Shown here: piece after piece, positions 8,081 through 17,686 of the stretch
Numbering within the stretch: the stretch's first letter is position 1
Layout: each line of letters starts with the position of its first letter
Source of the DNA: Pseudomonas sp. ML2-2023-3
Lineage (GTDB): Bacteria > Pseudomonadota > Gammaproteobacteria > Pseudomonadales > Pseudomonadaceae
Length of the DNA: 64,000 bases
Assembly (NCBI RefSeq): GCF_037055275.1
Contig: NZ_CP146343.1
Location: 3,692,501 to 3,756,500 of the forward strand
Direction: 5' to 3'
Made by a program: the position numbers and the translations under genes
The notes under the pieces: model-generated
What the model was told of the DNA's origin: nothing
Database searches by the model: none
Seen by the model: only the letters and a program-made list of their open reading frames with translations

Positions 8081-8881
8081 ATGAACGCGACCGAACCCCT
8101 GATGAACGCCAGCCAGTACCTGCACACGCTGCAGGGCTACTGGTGGCCGTTTTGCCGACTGCTGGCGGTGTTCAGCATGGCCCCGCTGTTCAACCACAAG
8201 GCCATGCCGAAGAGGGTCCGGGTGCTGCTGGCCCTGATGGTCACCGCAGCCATTGGCGGCGCCCTGCCCCCGGTGCCGGAGGTCAACCCGCTGTCGGCCG
8301 GGGGCGCGCTGCTGGCCCTTGAACAGATCGCCTTCGGCCTGATCCTGGGGCTGTGCCTGCAACTGGTATTCACCGTGTTCAGTGTGGTCGGGGAAGTGGT
8401 GTCGGCGCAGATGGGCATGACGATGGCGCGCTACAACGACCCGGTCAACGGCGTGTCGTCGTCATCGATCGTGTACCAGTTGTACTTCGTGTTGCTGGCG
8501 TTCCTGTTCCTGTCCATCGACGGGCACCTGGTGACCCTCAGCGTGCTGTTCAAAAGCTTCAGCCACTGGCCGATTGGCAGCGGGCTCAACTACCAGAGCT
8601 ACACCGTGTTCATCCAGGCCGTGGCCTGGGTATTCAGCGCCGCCGTGCTGCTGACCCTGCCGATGGTGTTCTGCGTGGTGCTGGTGCAGTTCTGCTTTGG
8701 CCTGCTCAACCGTATCTCACCCTCGATGAACCTGTTTTCCCTGGGGTTCCCGATCACCATTCTGGTGAGCTTGCTGTGCATCTACCTGACCTTGCCCAAC
8801 CTGCCGGAAAACTACCTGCACCTGACCCGCGACCTGCTGGACAACATCGGTGCCATGCTCGAAGGAGGGCCGGATGTCTAA
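8081..8881 (+). CDS. fliR: Flagellar type III export protein FliR, second system
   Basis: About 266 residues with six hydrophobic segments. FliR features: PFCRLLAVFSMAPLFNHKAMPKRVRVLLALMVT near the N-terminus, EVVSAQMGMTMARYNDPVNGVSSSSIVYQLYFVLLAFLFLSIDGHLVTL in the middle, and FGLLNRISPSMNLFSLGFPITILVSL near the end. FliR caps the FliP pentamer in the export gate. I chose ATG 8081 (4 bases after the fliQ stop), although the frame is open further upstream. It overlaps flhB by 8 bases. Confidence 0.95.
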   Translation: MNATEPLMNASQYLHTLQGYWWPFCRLLAVFSMAPLFNHKAMPKRVRVLLALMVTAAIGGALPPVPEVNPLSAGGALLALEQIAFGLILGLCLQLVFTVFSVVGEVVSAQMGMTMARYNDPVNGVSSSSIVYQLYFVLLAFLFLSIDGHLVTLSVLFKSFSHWPIGSGLNYQSYTVFIQAVAWVFSAAVLLTLPMVFCVVLVQFCFGLLNRISPSMNLFSLGFPITILVSLLCIYLTLPNLPENYLHLTRDLLDNIGAMLEGGPDV

Positions 8882-10004
8882 CAACAGCGCCCAGGAAAAA
8901 ACCGAAGACGCCACGCCCCAGAAGCTGCGCAAAAGCCGAGATGACGGTCAGGTCACCCGCTCCAAGGACCTGTCCACCACCGTGTCGCTGATTGCCACCC
9001 TGCTGATCCTCAAGATGGTGTTTTCCAGCTACTACCACGGGCTTGAAGAAAGCTTCCGGATCTCGTTCCTGAACTTCAACTCCAGTGAAATCACCCAGGA
9101 GGACCTGGGCCTGATTCTGAGCCACAACATGGCCCTGTTCGTGAAGATACTCGCCCCCCTGCTGCTCACCAGCGTACTGGTGGTGGTGTTTTCACTGATC
9201 CCGGGGGGCTGGGTGTTCGTGGCCAAGAATTTCTATCCGAAATTCAGCAAGCTCAACCCGATCACGGGCCTGGGGCGCATCGTCTCGAAACAGAACTGGG
9301 TCGAACTGCTCAAGTCGATGGCCAAAATTGCCGTGCTGATCGGTGTGGCCTGGCTGTTGATCAGCGACGCCGTCCCCCAACTGATCGCCTTGCAGCGCAC
9401 CAGCCTGCCCACGGCCATCGGTACGGCGTTCAACATGACGTTCAACATCCTGATCGCGCTGATGAGCATATTTGTGGTGTTCGCAGCCATCGACATTCCG
9501 ATCCAGCGCTACTTCTTCCTGAAAAAACTGCGCATGACCAAACAGGAGCGCAAGGAAGAACACAAGAACCAGGAATGCCGCCCCGAGGTCAAGGCCCGGA
9601 TCAAGCAGATCCAGCGCCAGATTTCCCAGCGCCAGATCAGCAAGGTGATCCAGGACGCCGATGCTGTGATCGTCAACCCGCAGCATTACGCCGTGGCCAT
9701 CAAGTACGACACCAACAAGGCCCAGGCGCCCTTCGTGATCGCCAAGGGCGTCGATGACATGGCCCTGTATATCCGCAAAATGGCCACCGCCCACAAACTC
9801 GAAGTGCTTGAAATACCGCCCCTGGCCCGGGCCATTTACTTCACCACCCAGGTCAACCAGCAGATCCCGGCGCCGCTGTATGCCGCCGTCGCCCATGTGC
9901 TGACCTACATCCTGCAACTCAAGGCATACAAGAGCGGAATGCGGGCCAAACCGCAGTTGCCGGACAACCTACCGATACCCGAAAGCATGGCGAACAAGGC
10001 ATAA
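8874..10004 (+). CDS. flhB: Flagellar type III export switch protein FlhB, second system
   Basis: A 376-residue protein. The N-terminus (NNSAQEKTEDATPQKLRKSRDDGQVTRSKDL) is typical of FlhB/YscU, followed by four membrane helices and a cytoplasmic domain with the autocleavage motif NPQHYAVAIKYD (NPTH variant with Gln in place of Thr; NPxH is the conserved core). FlhB autocleavage switches export from rod/hook to filament substrates. The C-terminus (FVIAKGVDDMALYIRKMATAHKLEVLEIPPLARAIYFTTQVNQQIPAPLYAAVAHVLTYILQL) is complete. Starts within the fliR end and is followed by flhA after 2 bases. The Thr-to-Gln change in the cleavage motif is unusual for polar FlhB and worth noting. Confidence 0.94.
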   Translation: MSNNSAQEKTEDATPQKLRKSRDDGQVTRSKDLSTTVSLIATLLILKMVFSSYYHGLEESFRISFLNFNSSEITQEDLGLILSHNMALFVKILAPLLLTSVLVVVFSLIPGGWVFVAKNFYPKFSKLNPITGLGRIVSKQNWVELLKSMAKIAVLIGVAWLLISDAVPQLIALQRTSLPTAIGTAFNMTFNILIALMSIFVVFAAIDIPIQRYFFLKKLRMTKQERKEEHKNQECRPEVKARIKQIQRQISQRQISKVIQDADAVIVNPQHYAVAIKYDTNKAQAPFVIAKGVDDMALYIRKMATAHKLEVLEIPPLARAIYFTTQVNQQIPAPLYAAVAHVLTYILQLKAYKSGMRAKPQLPDNLPIPESMANKA

Positions 10005-10006
10005 AC

Positions 10007-12108
10007 ATGAACGTATTGCACAACCTCCTCCCGACGCTGCGCAGTGGCCGCATCGGGATCCCGCTGGTGATTCTGTCGATCCTGGCGATGATCATCCTGC
10101 CCTTGCCGCCGTTGCTGCTGGATATCCTGTTCACCTTCAACATCGCCATGGCCGTGCTGGTGCTGGTGCTGATGGTCAGCGTGTCGTCCAAAAGCCCGCT
10201 GGATTTTTCCCTGTTCCCCACGGTGATCCTGATCACCACCCTGCTGCGCCTGACCCTGAACGTGGCCTCGACCCGTATCGTGCTGCTCGAAGGCTATAAC
10301 GGCACGGGGGCTGCGGGCAAGGTCATCGAATCGTTCGGTGAAGTGGTGATCGGCGGCAACTTTATCGTCGGGATGATCGTGTTCGTGATCCTGATGATCA
10401 TCAACTTCATGGTCGTCACCAAGGGCGGCGAGCGGATTTCCGAGGTGACGGCGCGCTTCACCCTGGATGCCCTGCCCGGCAAACAGATGGCCATCGATGC
10501 CGACCTCAATGCCGGCTGATCACCCAGGACCAGGCCAAGCAACGACGCCAGACCATCTCCAAGGAAGCCGACTTTTACGGCGCCATGGACGGTGCATCGA
10601 AATTTGTGCGCGGCGATGCAATTGCCGGGATCCTGATCCTGATCATTAACCTGTTTGGTGGTTTCGCCATCGGCCTGTTTGTGTACGACTTGCCCGCCGG
10701 GCTGGCCTTCAAGCAATTTGCCCTGCTGACCATCGGTGACGGCCTGGTGGCCCAGATCCCAGCGCTGTTGCTGTCCACCGCCGCCGCCTTGATCGTGACG
10801 CGGATCAACGAATCTGCCGAAATCACCACCCAGGTGCGCCGCCAGTTGCTGGCCTCGCCAGCCTTGCTCTACACCGTGGCCGGGATCCTGCTGGTACTGG
10901 GCCTGGTGCCCGGCATGCCGCACATCGCGTTCCTGGGTTTTGCCGCGATTGTCGGTGGTGTGGCCTGGAGCGTGTCACGCTTTCAGCCTCCGGCCGAGGC
11001 TGTTGAGCTTGAAGCGGTCAGCGCACTCAGCGCCGCCATGCAAAACGAGCGCAGCCAGAGCCTGGCGTGGGATGACATCCCCCACGTGGAGCGGCTTTCA
11101 GTGTCCCTGGGCTACAAGCTGGTGGGGCTGGTCAATGAAGCAGCGGGCGCGCCCCTGACCCAGCGCGTGCGCGGTTTGCGCCAGACCCTCTCGGAAAACC
11201 TGGGTTTCCTGCTGCCTGAAATCCAGATCCGCGACAGCCTGCGACTCAAGGCGGCGCACTACTCCATCCATATCAACGGCGAGCAGATCGAAGGTGCCGA
11301 AATCCATGCCGACCACCTGATGGCGATCCCTTCGGCCGATCTGTACGGCGAAGTGGACGGGATTCTGGGCATCGACCCGGCCTACAAAATGCCGGTGGTC
11401 TGGATCAACCCGGTCGACAAGAGCCGGGCCCTGAACCTGGGTTATCAAGTGGTTGACTGCGCCGGGGTGATTGCCACGCACCTGAACAAGGTGATCCGCG
11501 ACAACCTGGCGGACATCTTCAAGCACGACGACGTCGACAACCTGATGCAACGCCTGACCGAACTGGCGCCCAAACTGACCGAGAACCTCAAGGGCCAGCT
11601 GTCCTATACCCAGCAGCACCGGGTGTACCGCCAGTTGCTGGTGGAGAACATCTCGTTGCGCGACATCGTCACCGTGGCCACGGCACTGGTGGAAAGCAGC
11701 GAAAGCACCAAAGACCCTGTCCTGCTGGCTTCCGACGTGCGCTATGCCTTGCGCCGCAACATCGTCTCGAGCATTACCGGGCGACGGGATGAAGTCAGTG
11801 TGTTCGTGCTCGACAATGCCCTGGAAAACACCCTGCTGGGAGCCTTGAGCATTGCTCAGCAAGCGGGCCCGGTGAGCCTGGACAACATTCCCGTGGAGCC
11901 GAATCTGCTCAACCAACTGCAAAACGCCATGCCGGTGGTCAAGGAAAAACTGCGCAAGGACGGTCATCCGCCGGTGCTGACGGTCATGCCGCAACTGCGT
12001 CCGCTGCTGGCGCGATATGCGCGGGTATTCAGCCCGGGGTTGCACGTACTGTCGCAAAATGAAATCCCGGAGAACGTCAGCGTCAATATTGTCGGGACGC
12101 TGGGGTAA
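10007..12108 (+). pseudogene. flhA: Flagellar export protein FlhA, second system, frameshifted
   Basis: FlhA is the large export-gate subunit that receives chaperone-substrate complexes. The first 170 codons give the N-terminal membrane part up to KQMAIDADLNAG, then TGA at 10517-10519. Restoring one C after GGC (10514-10516) reads [38 protein letters not shown], which is the normal FlhA FHIPEP-family sequence, and the frame then runs to 12108. The rejoined protein would be about 700 residues, the family's normal length, and includes the cytoplasmic domain (PVVWINPVDKSRALNLGYQVVDCAGVIATHL). So the gene is intact apart from a one-base loss. It is either a true inactivating mutation or a sequencing error. 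With it broken, export by this system should fail. Confidence 0.9.
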
Positions 12109-12188
12109 ACACGCGCCCGTGCGGGCCTGCGGATTACCGCAAGCATTGAAATCCGATACACAACAACAAAAAGACTCACGGAGACACG

Positions 12189-12755
12189 ATGACCGACACA
12201 CCGCAAATGCCCCAGATTTACACCAGCCGCCTCTTGCTCAGACCTTTTACGGAGCAAGACTTCCCGGCTTTTCTGGGCTATCACTTACTGCCTGAAACCT
12301 ACCGCTACCTGTTTAAGGTGCAACCTGACCCACAGGCCATCAGGGAGCGCTTCAAGCGCGCCTTGAACCCCCAGGCTGAACATGACGGGGATGAAGTGCG
12401 CTGGGCCATAGTCAAGCATCCAGAAGGAATCCTGACCGGTGAAGTGATGATTCGAATGGCCAGCAAGGCGTCCGGACAGGCAGAGATCGGTTGCATATTC
12501 GCCCCGTCGTTTCACCGGCAAGGCATCGCATCGGAAGCGCTGACAGCGTTGATTGGCGTGGTTTTCGAACACTACGACTTGCATCGCTTGTATGCGTCCA
12601 TCGATATCCGCAATACCGGTTCATACACCCTGTTCAGCAAACTGGGGTGGAAACAGGAGGGCTGCCTGATTGAAAGCCAGTGGGTCAACGGCGAATGGAC
12701 CAGCCGGTATATCTACGCCATGTTGGCTCGCAACTGGCAGGGCTCAGGGGTTTAG
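12189..12755 (+). CDS. GNAT-family N-acetyltransferase (RimJ/RimL-like)
   Basis: A 188-residue single-domain GNAT protein. It starts IYTSRLLLRPFTEQDFPAFLGYHL, the RL.LR....D.......... beginning of RimJ/RimL and antibiotic/aminoacyl acetyltransferases. The acetyl-CoA binding region is GEVMIRMASKASGQAEIGCIFAPSFHRQGIASEALTALIGVVFE, with the Q/RxxGxA/G loop as RQGIAS, followed by HRLYASIDIRNTGSYTLFSKLGWKQEGCL. It transfers an acetyl group from acetyl-CoA to an N-terminal or small-molecule amine; the substrate is unknown. ATG 12189 is preceded by ACGGAGACACG. It stands alone after flhA in the same direction; no functional link to flagella is apparent. Confidence 0.88.
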   Translation: MTDTPQMPQIYTSRLLLRPFTEQDFPAFLGYHLLPETYRYLFKVQPDPQAIRERFKRALNPQAEHDGDEVRWAIVKHPEGILTGEVMIRMASKASGQAEIGCIFAPSFHRQGIASEALTALIGVVFEHYDLHRLYASIDIRNTGSYTLFSKLGWKQEGCLIESQWVNGEWTSRYIYAMLARNWQGSGV

Positions 12756-13068
12756 AGCGAGGCTGACTTTACGACGGCTACGTCGGGGTGCCGCATCACG
12801 CCGATCGCAGCCTCGCACGGCTCGTCAGCGACTACAGATTCGGCACCCATCCCGCATATACCGCATGTACCGCATGTAGTCGCTGACGAGTAGAACGAGG
12901 CTGCGATCGATCGCGAAGCGGTCGCAAAACCGGTACATGCGGTATGCCTGACTAACCGTGGAAGCCGACCTTACGACTGCCGCACAGCAAAAAGCCCATC
13001 ACATCAATTAACCATTTATTTGACGTTTTTTTCTCATTCCCGGTTCTACATTCGCCGCGCCTGAGCAT
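12756..13068. repeat. Intergenic repeat block with inverted GTCGCTGACGAG elements
   Basis: No gene is visible between the acetyltransferase and the iron transporter. The stretch holds an inverted pair: the left arm at about 12803-12837 ends GCTCGTCAGCGACTACA and the right arm at about 12876-12910 begins TGTAGTCGCTGACGAG, each with a GAGGCTGCGATC-type outer part. Between and after them a short word GCATGTACCGCATG-like is repeated (12855-12875, 12932-12948). The same family is found at 22062 and 26352. The remainder (12960-13068) is AT-richer leader DNA of the iron operon. Confidence 0.75.
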
Positions 13069-13087
13069 GCTAATGATTCCCATTGAT
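13069..13087 (+). promoter_or_regulatory. Probable Fur box upstream of the iron ABC operon
   Basis: GCTAATGATTCCCATTGAT matches 13 of 19 positions of the canonical Fur box GATAATGATAATCATTATC by my hand alignment, with both halves (TAATGAT and CCATT) recognisable. It lies about 70 bases before the start of the ferric-binding protein, in the right place to repress transcription when iron is plentiful. Confidence 0.6.
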
Positions 13088-13155
13088 TCTGGAGCCATTA
13101 CGCACTGTCTTCGTCGTCAGCCGCGCGCACATCATAAAAACCGGAGTTGCACATC

Positions 13156-14172
13156 ATGGTCAGCCGTTTCCCTTCTTTGTTTAAAACCGCCCTGTTGAGC
13201 GCTGCATTGATCAGCGCCGGACACGTCACCGGAGCAAACGCCGACGACGGCATTGTGGTCTACAACGCCCAGCACGAAAGCCTGACCAAATCCTGGGTCG
13301 AGGGGTTCACCAGGCAAACCGGGATCAAAGTCACCGTGCGCAACGGCGACGACACCGAGATGGGCAACCAGATCGTCCAGGAAGGCAGCGCCTCACCCGC
13401 TGACGTGTTCCTGACCGAAAACTCCCCGGCCATGGTTCTGGTGGATAACGCCGGACTGCTAGCGCCAGTAGCCCCCCCCACTCTCGAACAGGTCGGTTCT
13501 GCCTATCGTCCGGCCCAAGGTAAATGGCTGGGGATTGCTGCAAGGTCCACGGTATTTGTGTTCAACCCGAGCAAGCTCCCCGCAGCCGAGGTGCCGGCGT
13601 CCCTGCTTGACCTCGCCGCTCCCGCCTGGAAAGGCCGCTGGGCCGCGTCGCCTGCAGGGGCCGACTTCCAGGCCATTGTCGCCGCCGTGCTCGAACTCAA
13701 GGGCGAAGCCGCCACCCTCGACTGGCTCAAGGGGATGAAAGCCAATGCCGCCATCTACCGTGGCAACAGTGCAGTGCTCAAAGCCGTCAATGCGGGCCAG
13801 GTCGACAGCGGCGTGATTTACCACTACTACAGCTTCGTCGATCAGGCCAAGACGGGCGAAAACAGCAAAGACACCACCCTGCATTACTTCAAGCACCAGG
13901 ACCCGGGCGCCTTTGTCAGCATTTCCGGGGGCGGCGTACTGGCGTCCAGTAAGCACCCGGAGCAGGCCCAGGCGTTCCTCAAGTGGATCACCGGCAAGGA
14001 CGGTCAAGCGGTTCTCAAAGAGGGCAATTCGTTCGAATACGCCGTGGGCCAGAACGCCCCGTCCAACCCGAAGCTGGTCCCGTTGACGCAACTTGACGCC
14101 CCCAAGGTCGATGCCTCTCGCCTGGACAGCAAAAAAGCCGTGGCCCTCATGACCCAGGCCGGACTCCTCTAA
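13156..14172 (+). CDS. Periplasmic ferric-iron binding protein of ABC transporter (FbpA-like)
   Basis: A 338-residue exported protein: signal peptide to about residue 30 (SLFKTALLSAALISAGHVTGANA), mature start DDGIVVYNAQHESLTKSWVEGFTRQTGIKVTVRNGDDTEMGNQIVQEG, the FbpA/AfuA transferrin-type fold. GVIYHYYSFVDQA holds the adjacent Tyr-Tyr pair that coordinates Fe3+ in FbpA. It captures ferric iron in the periplasm for the permease and ATPase encoded next. I place the start at ATG 13156 with GGAG 9 bases upstream rather than the TTG at 13147. A Fur box lies upstream. No exporter or siderophore genes are attached. Confidence 0.9.
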   Translation: MVSRFPSLFKTALLSAALISAGHVTGANADDGIVVYNAQHESLTKSWVEGFTRQTGIKVTVRNGDDTEMGNQIVQEGSASPADVFLTENSPAMVLVDNAGLLAPVAPPTLEQVGSAYRPAQGKWLGIAARSTVFVFNPSKLPAAEVPASLLDLAAPAWKGRWAASPAGADFQAIVAAVLELKGEAATLDWLKGMKANAAIYRGNSAVLKAVNAGQVDSGVIYHYYSFVDQAKTGENSKDTTLHYFKHQDPGAFVSISGGGVLASSKHPEQAQAFLKWITGKDGQAVLKEGNSFEYAVGQNAPSNPKLVPLTQLDAPKVDASRLDSKKAVALMTQAGLL

Positions 14173-15765
14173 TTGTTGCCTGAAACCCTGCCGGCGGGCC
14201 TTGGGCCCGCCCTTTGCGCATCACGCTCACGCCGCCGCTTGTTGAGCCGCAGCGGCACCTGGGTGACGGGGCTGGCGGTGCTGGTGTCGCTGCTGTCATT
14301 ACTGCCGATTGCCTTTGTGATCGGCGTGTCCTGGCACGTCGGCTGGGAACAGATCGAAGCGCTCGTGTTCAGGCCACGGGTAGGCGAACTGCTGGTCAAC
14401 ACGGTATTGCTGGTGCTGATCACCCTTCCCTTGTGCGTGCTGCTGGGCACAGCCCTGGCCTGGCTGACCGAGCGCAGCAACCTGCCCGGGCGGCGCGCAT
14501 GGTCATTGCTGGCCGTTGCATCCCTGGCAGTGCCTGCCTTTGTGCACAGCTACGCGTGGGTCAGCCTGGTGCCATCGATTCATGGATTACCGGCCGGGGT
14601 GCTGGTCTCGGTCATCGCCTACTTCCCTTTTCTCTACTTGCCGGTCGCCGCAACGTTGCGTCGACTCGATCCCGCCATCGAAGACGTTGCCCAATCCCTG
14701 GGGCTCAAGCCCTGGGCCGTGTTCTGGCGCGTAGTGGTGCCGCAATTGCGCCTGGCCATTTGCGGCGGCGCGTTGCTGGTGGGCCTGCATCTGCTGGCGG
14801 AATACGGCCTGTACGCGATGATCCGCTTCGATACCTTTACCACCGCGATCTTCGACCAGTTCAAATCCACCTTCAACGGACCGGGGGCCAATATGCTCGC
14901 GGCGGTTCTGGCGCTGTGCTGTCTGGCGATGCTCACCGCCGAGTCTGCCGCCAGGGGGCATGCCCGCTACGCCCGCGTGGGCTCGGGCAGCGCCCGCGAA
15001 CAGCGGATCGTGCCCCTGGGCCGTCCCGCCACACTGCTTGCCCTGGGGGTGTGCAGCGCGACCTGCCTGCTGGCGCTGGGTGTCCCGTTGATGACCCTCG
15101 GCAAATGGCTGATCGCGGGAGGAAGAGAGGTATGGCACTGGAGCGATCTGCTCCCGGCACTGGAGCAGACCCTGTTTCTGGGGGTGGCGGGCGCCTTGCT
15201 GACCACCTGTGCGGCGGTGCCGATTGCCTGGCTGTCGATTCGCGCCCCCGGACGCCTGCAACGCCTGCTGGAAAGCTGCAACTACATCACCAGCTCATTG
15301 CCCGGCATTGTGGTCGCGCTGGCGCTGGTGACCGTGACCATCCACTTCGCCAGACCGATCTATCAGACCACCCTCACCGTGCTGCTCGCCTACCTGCTGA
15401 TGTTTATCCCCCGGGCACTGGTGAGCCTGCGCGCAGGCATTGCTCAAGCCCCCGTTGAACTGGAGAACATGGCCCGCAGCCTCGGCCGCTCCCCGGCCCG
15501 GGCCTTGTGGCTGATCACCCTGCGTCTCGCCGCACCGGGAGCGGCCGCAGGCGCCGCGCTGGTGTTTCTGGCCATTACCAATGAGCTGACCGCCACCCTG
15601 CTTCTGGCGCCCAACGGCACTCGCACCCTGGCGACCGGTTTCTGGGCCATGACCAGTGAAATCGACTATGCGGCGGCAGCGCCCTATGCACTGATCATGA
15701 TCCTGCTGTCACTGCCGTTGACCGGGCTTCTTTACCATCAATCCAAACGCACGGCTGGCCGATGA
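14173..15765 (+). CDS. Ferric-iron ABC transporter permease (FbpB-like)
   Basis: About 530 residues with roughly twelve membrane segments, i.e. two fused permease halves as in FbpB/SfuB. Both halves carry an EAA loop: [28 protein letters not shown] and [28 protein letters not shown]. It forms the inner-membrane channel for iron delivered by the preceding binding protein. The start is unclear: TTG at 14173 follows the previous stop directly, with no strong ribosome binding site, and other non-ATG starts exist before the first helix. It overlaps the ATPase gene by 4 bases. Confidence 0.9.
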   Translation: MLPETLPAGLGPALCASRSRRRLLSRSGTWVTGLAVLVSLLSLLPIAFVIGVSWHVGWEQIEALVFRPRVGELLVNTVLLVLITLPLCVLLGTALAWLTERSNLPGRRAWSLLAVASLAVPAFVHSYAWVSLVPSIHGLPAGVLVSVIAYFPFLYLPVAATLRRLDPAIEDVAQSLGLKPWAVFWRVVVPQLRLAICGGALLVGLHLLAEYGLYAMIRFDTFTTAIFDQFKSTFNGPGANMLAAVLALCCLAMLTAESAARGHARYARVGSGSAREQRIVPLGRPATLLALGVCSATCLLALGVPLMTLGKWLIAGGREVWHWSDLLPALEQTLFLGVAGALLTTCAAVPIAWLSIRAPGRLQRLLESCNYITSSLPGIVVALALVTVTIHFARPIYQTTLTVLLAYLLMFIPRALVSLRAGIAQAPVELENMARSLGRSPARALWLITLRLAAPGAAAGAALVFLAITNELTATLLLAPNGTRTLATGFWAMTSEIDYAAAAPYALIMILLSLPLTGLLYHQSKRTAGR

Positions 15766-16814
15766 ACGCTCTCGAACTCAACGCGATCTGTAAAACCTTC
15801 GGCTCTCAGCGCGCCCTGGACAACATCACTCTGGCGGTGCCCTCCGGCAGCAGAACAGTCATTGTCGGGCCGTCCGGCTCAGGCAAGACCACCCTGCTGC
15901 GCATGATTGCCGGTTTTGAATCACCCGACTCCGGCAGCCTCTCGCTCAACGGCAAGGTCCTCCTGGACAGTACCCGGGACGTCCCTGCCCACCAGCGCCG
16001 GATCGGTTATGTGCCACAGGATGGCGCCCTGTTCCCGCACATGAACGTGGCCGCCAATATTGGCTTTGGGCTGGCAGCCAAGGGCCACGCCAGAGATGAA
16101 CGCATCGCCGAACTGATGGACAGCGTGGCCCTGGACTCAAACATGGCCACGCGCTGGCCCCACGAACTGTCTGGCGGGCAGCAACAACGGGTGGCGCTGG
16201 CCCGTGCGCTGGCGCAACAGCCCAGCCTGATGCTGCTGGATGAACCGTTTTCAGCCCTGGACACCGGGTTGCGTACCGCCATGCGCAAAATGGTCGCACG
16301 CTTGCTGGCAGATGCAGGGGTTACAGCGATTCTGGTGACCCACGATCAGGGCGAAGCCCTGTCTTTTGCCGATCAGCTCGCGGTGATGCGCCAGGGTTGC
16401 CTGGTGCAGGCCGGCCAGCCGATGGCGCTGTACCTGCACCCCAGGGACGAGCAGACCGCACTGTTCCTCGGCGAAGCCGTGCTCATACCCGCCAGGATCG
16501 ATAACGGCTGGGCCGAGTGCGACCTGGGCCGGATTGCTGTCAACCATCAGGGCCGCAGCAAAACGGCGCAGATCATGCTCAGGCCCGAACAACTGCAGGT
16601 CAGCCCGGCATCCCCGGATGGCACAGGCTGTAGAGGGGTGGTCACCGAGCGCGATTTTGGCGGCAATACCTGCACCCTGAGCGTCACATTGGTGGCAGGC
16701 ACACTCGAGCCGGGCCGGTCGTTACCGGTGCATTGCCCGGGTTTGATGGCGCCAGCCATTGGCAGCGCGGTGCAACTGACCACTGTGGGCCAGGCCCATG
16801 TCCTGAAAAGTTGA
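15762..16814 (+). CDS. Ferric-iron ABC transporter ATPase (FbpC-like)
   Basis: A 350-residue ATP-binding subunit: Walker [10 protein letters not shown] at about 38-46, Q-loop region [15 protein letters not shown], signature [16 protein letters not shown], Walker [13 protein letters not shown] and H-loop THDQGEA. The C-terminal 100 residues form the TOBE-type regulatory domain seen in FbpC ([38 protein letters not shown]). It powers iron uptake. Starts within the permease end. Last gene of the operon; a 78-base gap precedes the COG4705 gene. Confidence 0.92.
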   Translation: MNALELNAICKTFGSQRALDNITLAVPSGSRTVIVGPSGSGKTTLLRMIAGFESPDSGSLSLNGKVLLDSTRDVPAHQRRIGYVPQDGALFPHMNVAANIGFGLAAKGHARDERIAELMDSVALDSNMATRWPHELSGGQQQRVALARALAQQPSLMLLDEPFSALDTGLRTAMRKMVARLLADAGVTAILVTHDQGEALSFADQLAVMRQGCLVQAGQPMALYLHPRDEQTALFLGEAVLIPARIDNGWAECDLGRIAVNHQGRSKTAQIMLRPEQLQVSPASPDGTGCRGVVTERDFGGNTCTLSVTLVAGTLEPGRSLPVHCPGLMAPAIGSAVQLTTVGQAHVLKS

Positions 16815-16892
16815 GCGCCCTCAGTCTCAGCTAAGTGTCGTGCCGTACCTTTTGTCCTGCGCCAATGACCGCGCATCACAGAGGTTACGCAA

Positions 16893-17657
16893 ATGAATGC
16901 CACTGCAGCCCGATGGCTGAACAAGGTGCCCGAGGTGACGCTGTCATTCTGGGTGATCAAGATCATGTCCACGACCGTGGGCGAAACCGGCGCCGATTAC
17001 CTGGCCGTTGACGCGGGCTTCGGCGCGGGCTGGACCAGTATCGGCATGGCCGCACTGCTGGCAATTGCGTTGTTCTGCCAACTGCGCACCAAGGCCTGCA
17101 CCCCGTGGATCTACTGGCTGACCGTGGTACTGGTGAGCATCGTCGGCACGCAAATCACCGACATCCTCACCGACAAGCTGGAGGTGAGTCTGTACACCAG
17201 CACGGCGATTTTTTCCGGGTTGCTGGCGATCAACTTCATGGCCTGGTACCGCACCGAACGCAGCCTGTCGATCCGCGAGATTGTCACGCCCAGGCGTGAG
17301 TTGTTCTATTGGACCACGGTGCTCTGCACATTCGCCCTCGGCACGGCGGCCGGTGATCTGGCAACCGAAGCCCTGGGCCTGGGTTTCACCCTCGGCGCGG
17401 TGATCTTCGCAGGCTTGATTGCCCTCACCCTGATGGCCTGGCGCATGGGTGCCAACCCCGTCCTGAGCTTCTGGATCGCCTACATCCTCACTCGACCATT
17501 TGGTGCTTCGCTGGGCGACTTGCTGACCCAGGCCAAAACCTATGGCGGCCTGGGCATGGGTGCCACCTGGACCAGCGCCCTGTTCCTGTGCGTGATTGTG
17601 CTGCTGGTGGCCGCCGCCCAGTTCAATGCGAACAACCGCAAAGCCGTTACGGCCTGA
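16893..17657 (+). CDS. COG4705-type multi-spanning membrane protein, function unknown
   Basis: A 254-residue protein with about eight hydrophobic segments. The opening LNKVPEVTLSFWVIKIMSTTVGETGADYL and the repeated motif T..G..GGD.L (TTVGETGADYLA, ALGTAAGDLATEALGLGF, TRPFGASLGDLLTQ) mark the COG4705 family, whose sequence looks like an internal repeat of two-helix units. The function is not established. ATG 16893 has AGAGG 8 bases upstream. It is followed after 29 bases by a small lipoprotein gene and then a two-component system, all in one direction, suggesting an envelope-stress or solute-linked module. This last point is inference from proximity. Confidence 0.75.
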   Translation: MNATAARWLNKVPEVTLSFWVIKIMSTTVGETGADYLAVDAGFGAGWTSIGMAALLAIALFCQLRTKACTPWIYWLTVVLVSIVGTQITDILTDKLEVSLYTSTAIFSGLLAINFMAWYRTERSLSIREIVTPRRELFYWTTVLCTFALGTAAGDLATEALGLGFTLGAVIFAGLIALTLMAWRMGANPVLSFWIAYILTRPFGASLGDLLTQAKTYGGLGMGATWTSALFLCVIVLLVAAAQFNANNRKAVTA

Positions 17658-17686
17658 ACCTTTAAATTTCCATCAAGGACATCACC

